64,000 nucleotides of DNA, from contig NZ_CP011120.1 of NCBI RefSeq assembly GCF_001628715.1, positions 1,600,001 to 1,664,000 of the forward strand, read 5' to 3'. This document shows positions 63,546 to 64,000 of this stretch, piece by piece. Position numbers and translations under genes: made by a program. This DNA comes from Acetobacter oryzifermentans. Lineage in GTDB: Bacteria > Pseudomonadota > Alphaproteobacteria > Acetobacterales > Acetobacteraceae. Under the pieces are notes generated by a model. It saw nothing but the letters and a program-made list of their open reading frames with translations. It was not told where the DNA came from and did no database searches. Numbering within the stretch: position 1 is the first letter of the stretch; each line of letters begins with the position of its first letter.

Positions 63546-64000
63546 ATGGGCCCGACTTCCGCCCGGAAAGACGTCAAAAAGGTTGTGCTGGCTTACTCCG
63601 GTGGCTTGGATACATCTGTTATCCTCCGCTGGCTCCAGAAGACCTATGGTTGCGAGGTTGTTACCTTTACGGCTGATCTGGGCCAGGGGGAAGAACTGGA
63701 GCCTGCCCGCAAAAAAGCGGAAATGTTTGGCGTAAAGGAAATCTTCGTTGAAGATTTACGCGAGACATTTGTGAAAGACTTTGTTTTTCCCATGTTCCGG
63801 GCCAACACCCTGTATGAAGGCCAGTATCTTCTGGGCACATCCATTGCGCGCCCTTTGATTGCTCAGCGCCAGATTGAAATTGCAGAAGCCGTTGGTGCAG
63901 ATGCCGTGGCACATGGCGCAACGGGTAAAGGCAACGATCAGGTTCGCTTCGAGCTAGCATATTACGCCCTTAAGCCAGACATCACAGTTATTGCCCCTTG
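63546..64000 (+). CDS. argG: Argininosuccinate synthase, 5' part
   Basis: 151 residues to the right edge. Joins citrulline and aspartate with ATP in arginine synthesis. The PP-loop [15 protein letters not shown] near 13 and [11 protein letters not shown] near 43, [22 protein letters not shown] near 88 and [15 protein letters not shown] near 122 are ArgG signatures. ATG 63546 with AGGAG nine bases upstream. The end lies outside the window. Confidence 0.95.
   Translation, partial: MGPTSARKDVKKVVLAYSGGLDTSVILRWLQKTYGCEVVTFTADLGQGEELEPARKKAEMFGVKEIFVEDLRETFVKDFVFPMFRANTLYEGQYLLGTSIARPLIAQRQIEIAEAVGADAVAHGATGKGNDQVRFELAYYALKPDITVIAP

Noticed and set aside
1..64000. Insertion sequences, prophage, CRISPR arrays, rRNA
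   Set aside because: No transposase or integrase motifs, no regularly spaced repeats and no rRNA segments were recognised on either strand.

Overview
The window reads as a stretch of an acetic acid bacterium chromosome, most likely Acetobacter (Alphaproteobacteria, Acetobacteraceae). The reasons are a membrane PQQ dehydrogenase of the glucose/quinate/shikimate family, outer-membrane channels of types common in this group, an oxygen-requiring cobalamin branch, moderate GC in genes with very AT-rich gaps, and alphaproteobacterial versions of the housekeeping genes. No insertion sequence, prophage or CRISPR array was seen. Species was not determined.

Layout. 1-5 kb: a UvrA-like ATPase cut by the left edge, a dicarboxylate/glutamate symporter, thiopurine methyltransferase and glutaredoxin 2. 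5-6.8 kb: a pentitol-type MFS permease behind a long AT-rich leader holding a perfect 28-bp palindrome. 6.8-14.5 kb: nine corrin-ring genes (cbiD, cobM, cobE, cobL, cobK, cobJ, cobI, cobH, cobG) in four transcription units. They form an aerobic pathway with CbiD present and no CobF. 14.6-16.7 kb: a secreted Dabb-fold protein and fumarase C. 17-25.3 kb: an oxidative 'periplasmic' block of a porin, a GAF-Fis regulator without an AAA+ domain, an outer-membrane channel, the PQQ dehydrogenase and a second beta-barrel porin. 25.9-33 kb: a cation/proton antiporter, a three-gene inner-membrane iron-uptake operon behind a Fur-like box, a small membrane protein, an AI-2E family permease and an AsmA protein.

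33-42.3 kb is the most striking part. On the minus strand an operon runs from a GltD-like flavoprotein with fused ferredoxin domains, through pyruvate:ferredoxin oxidoreductase (nifJ) and a dihydroorotate-dehydrogenase-like flavoprotein, to phosphate acetyltransferase and acetate kinase. Together these could take pyruvate to acetyl-CoA, acetyl phosphate and acetate with ATP gain, passing electrons to NAD(P). A divergent TetR regulator, an FNR-like box and a run of 13 cytosines lie in its promoter region, and nifJ itself carries a run of 10 guanines.

43-53.5 kb: manganese exporter mntP behind a yybP-ykoY riboswitch, a glutathione transferase, and a self-contained formate dehydrogenase module (fdoGHI, fdhE, moeA, mobB, mobA, fdhD). 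A second FNR-like box sits upstream of fdoG. So the two low-oxygen electron-donor systems in the window may share one regulator. 53.9-64 kb is housekeeping: tRNA-Gln, ppx, rlmE, fructokinase, a TusA-like protein, xseB-ispA-dxs-tlyA, a secreted protein of unknown function, rlmN and the start of argG.

For many genes I moved the start inward from the longest open frame to a codon with a Shine-Dalgarno match or a family-typical N-terminus. Each case is stated in the entry. Function calls come from reading motifs and recalling family members. No search was run.
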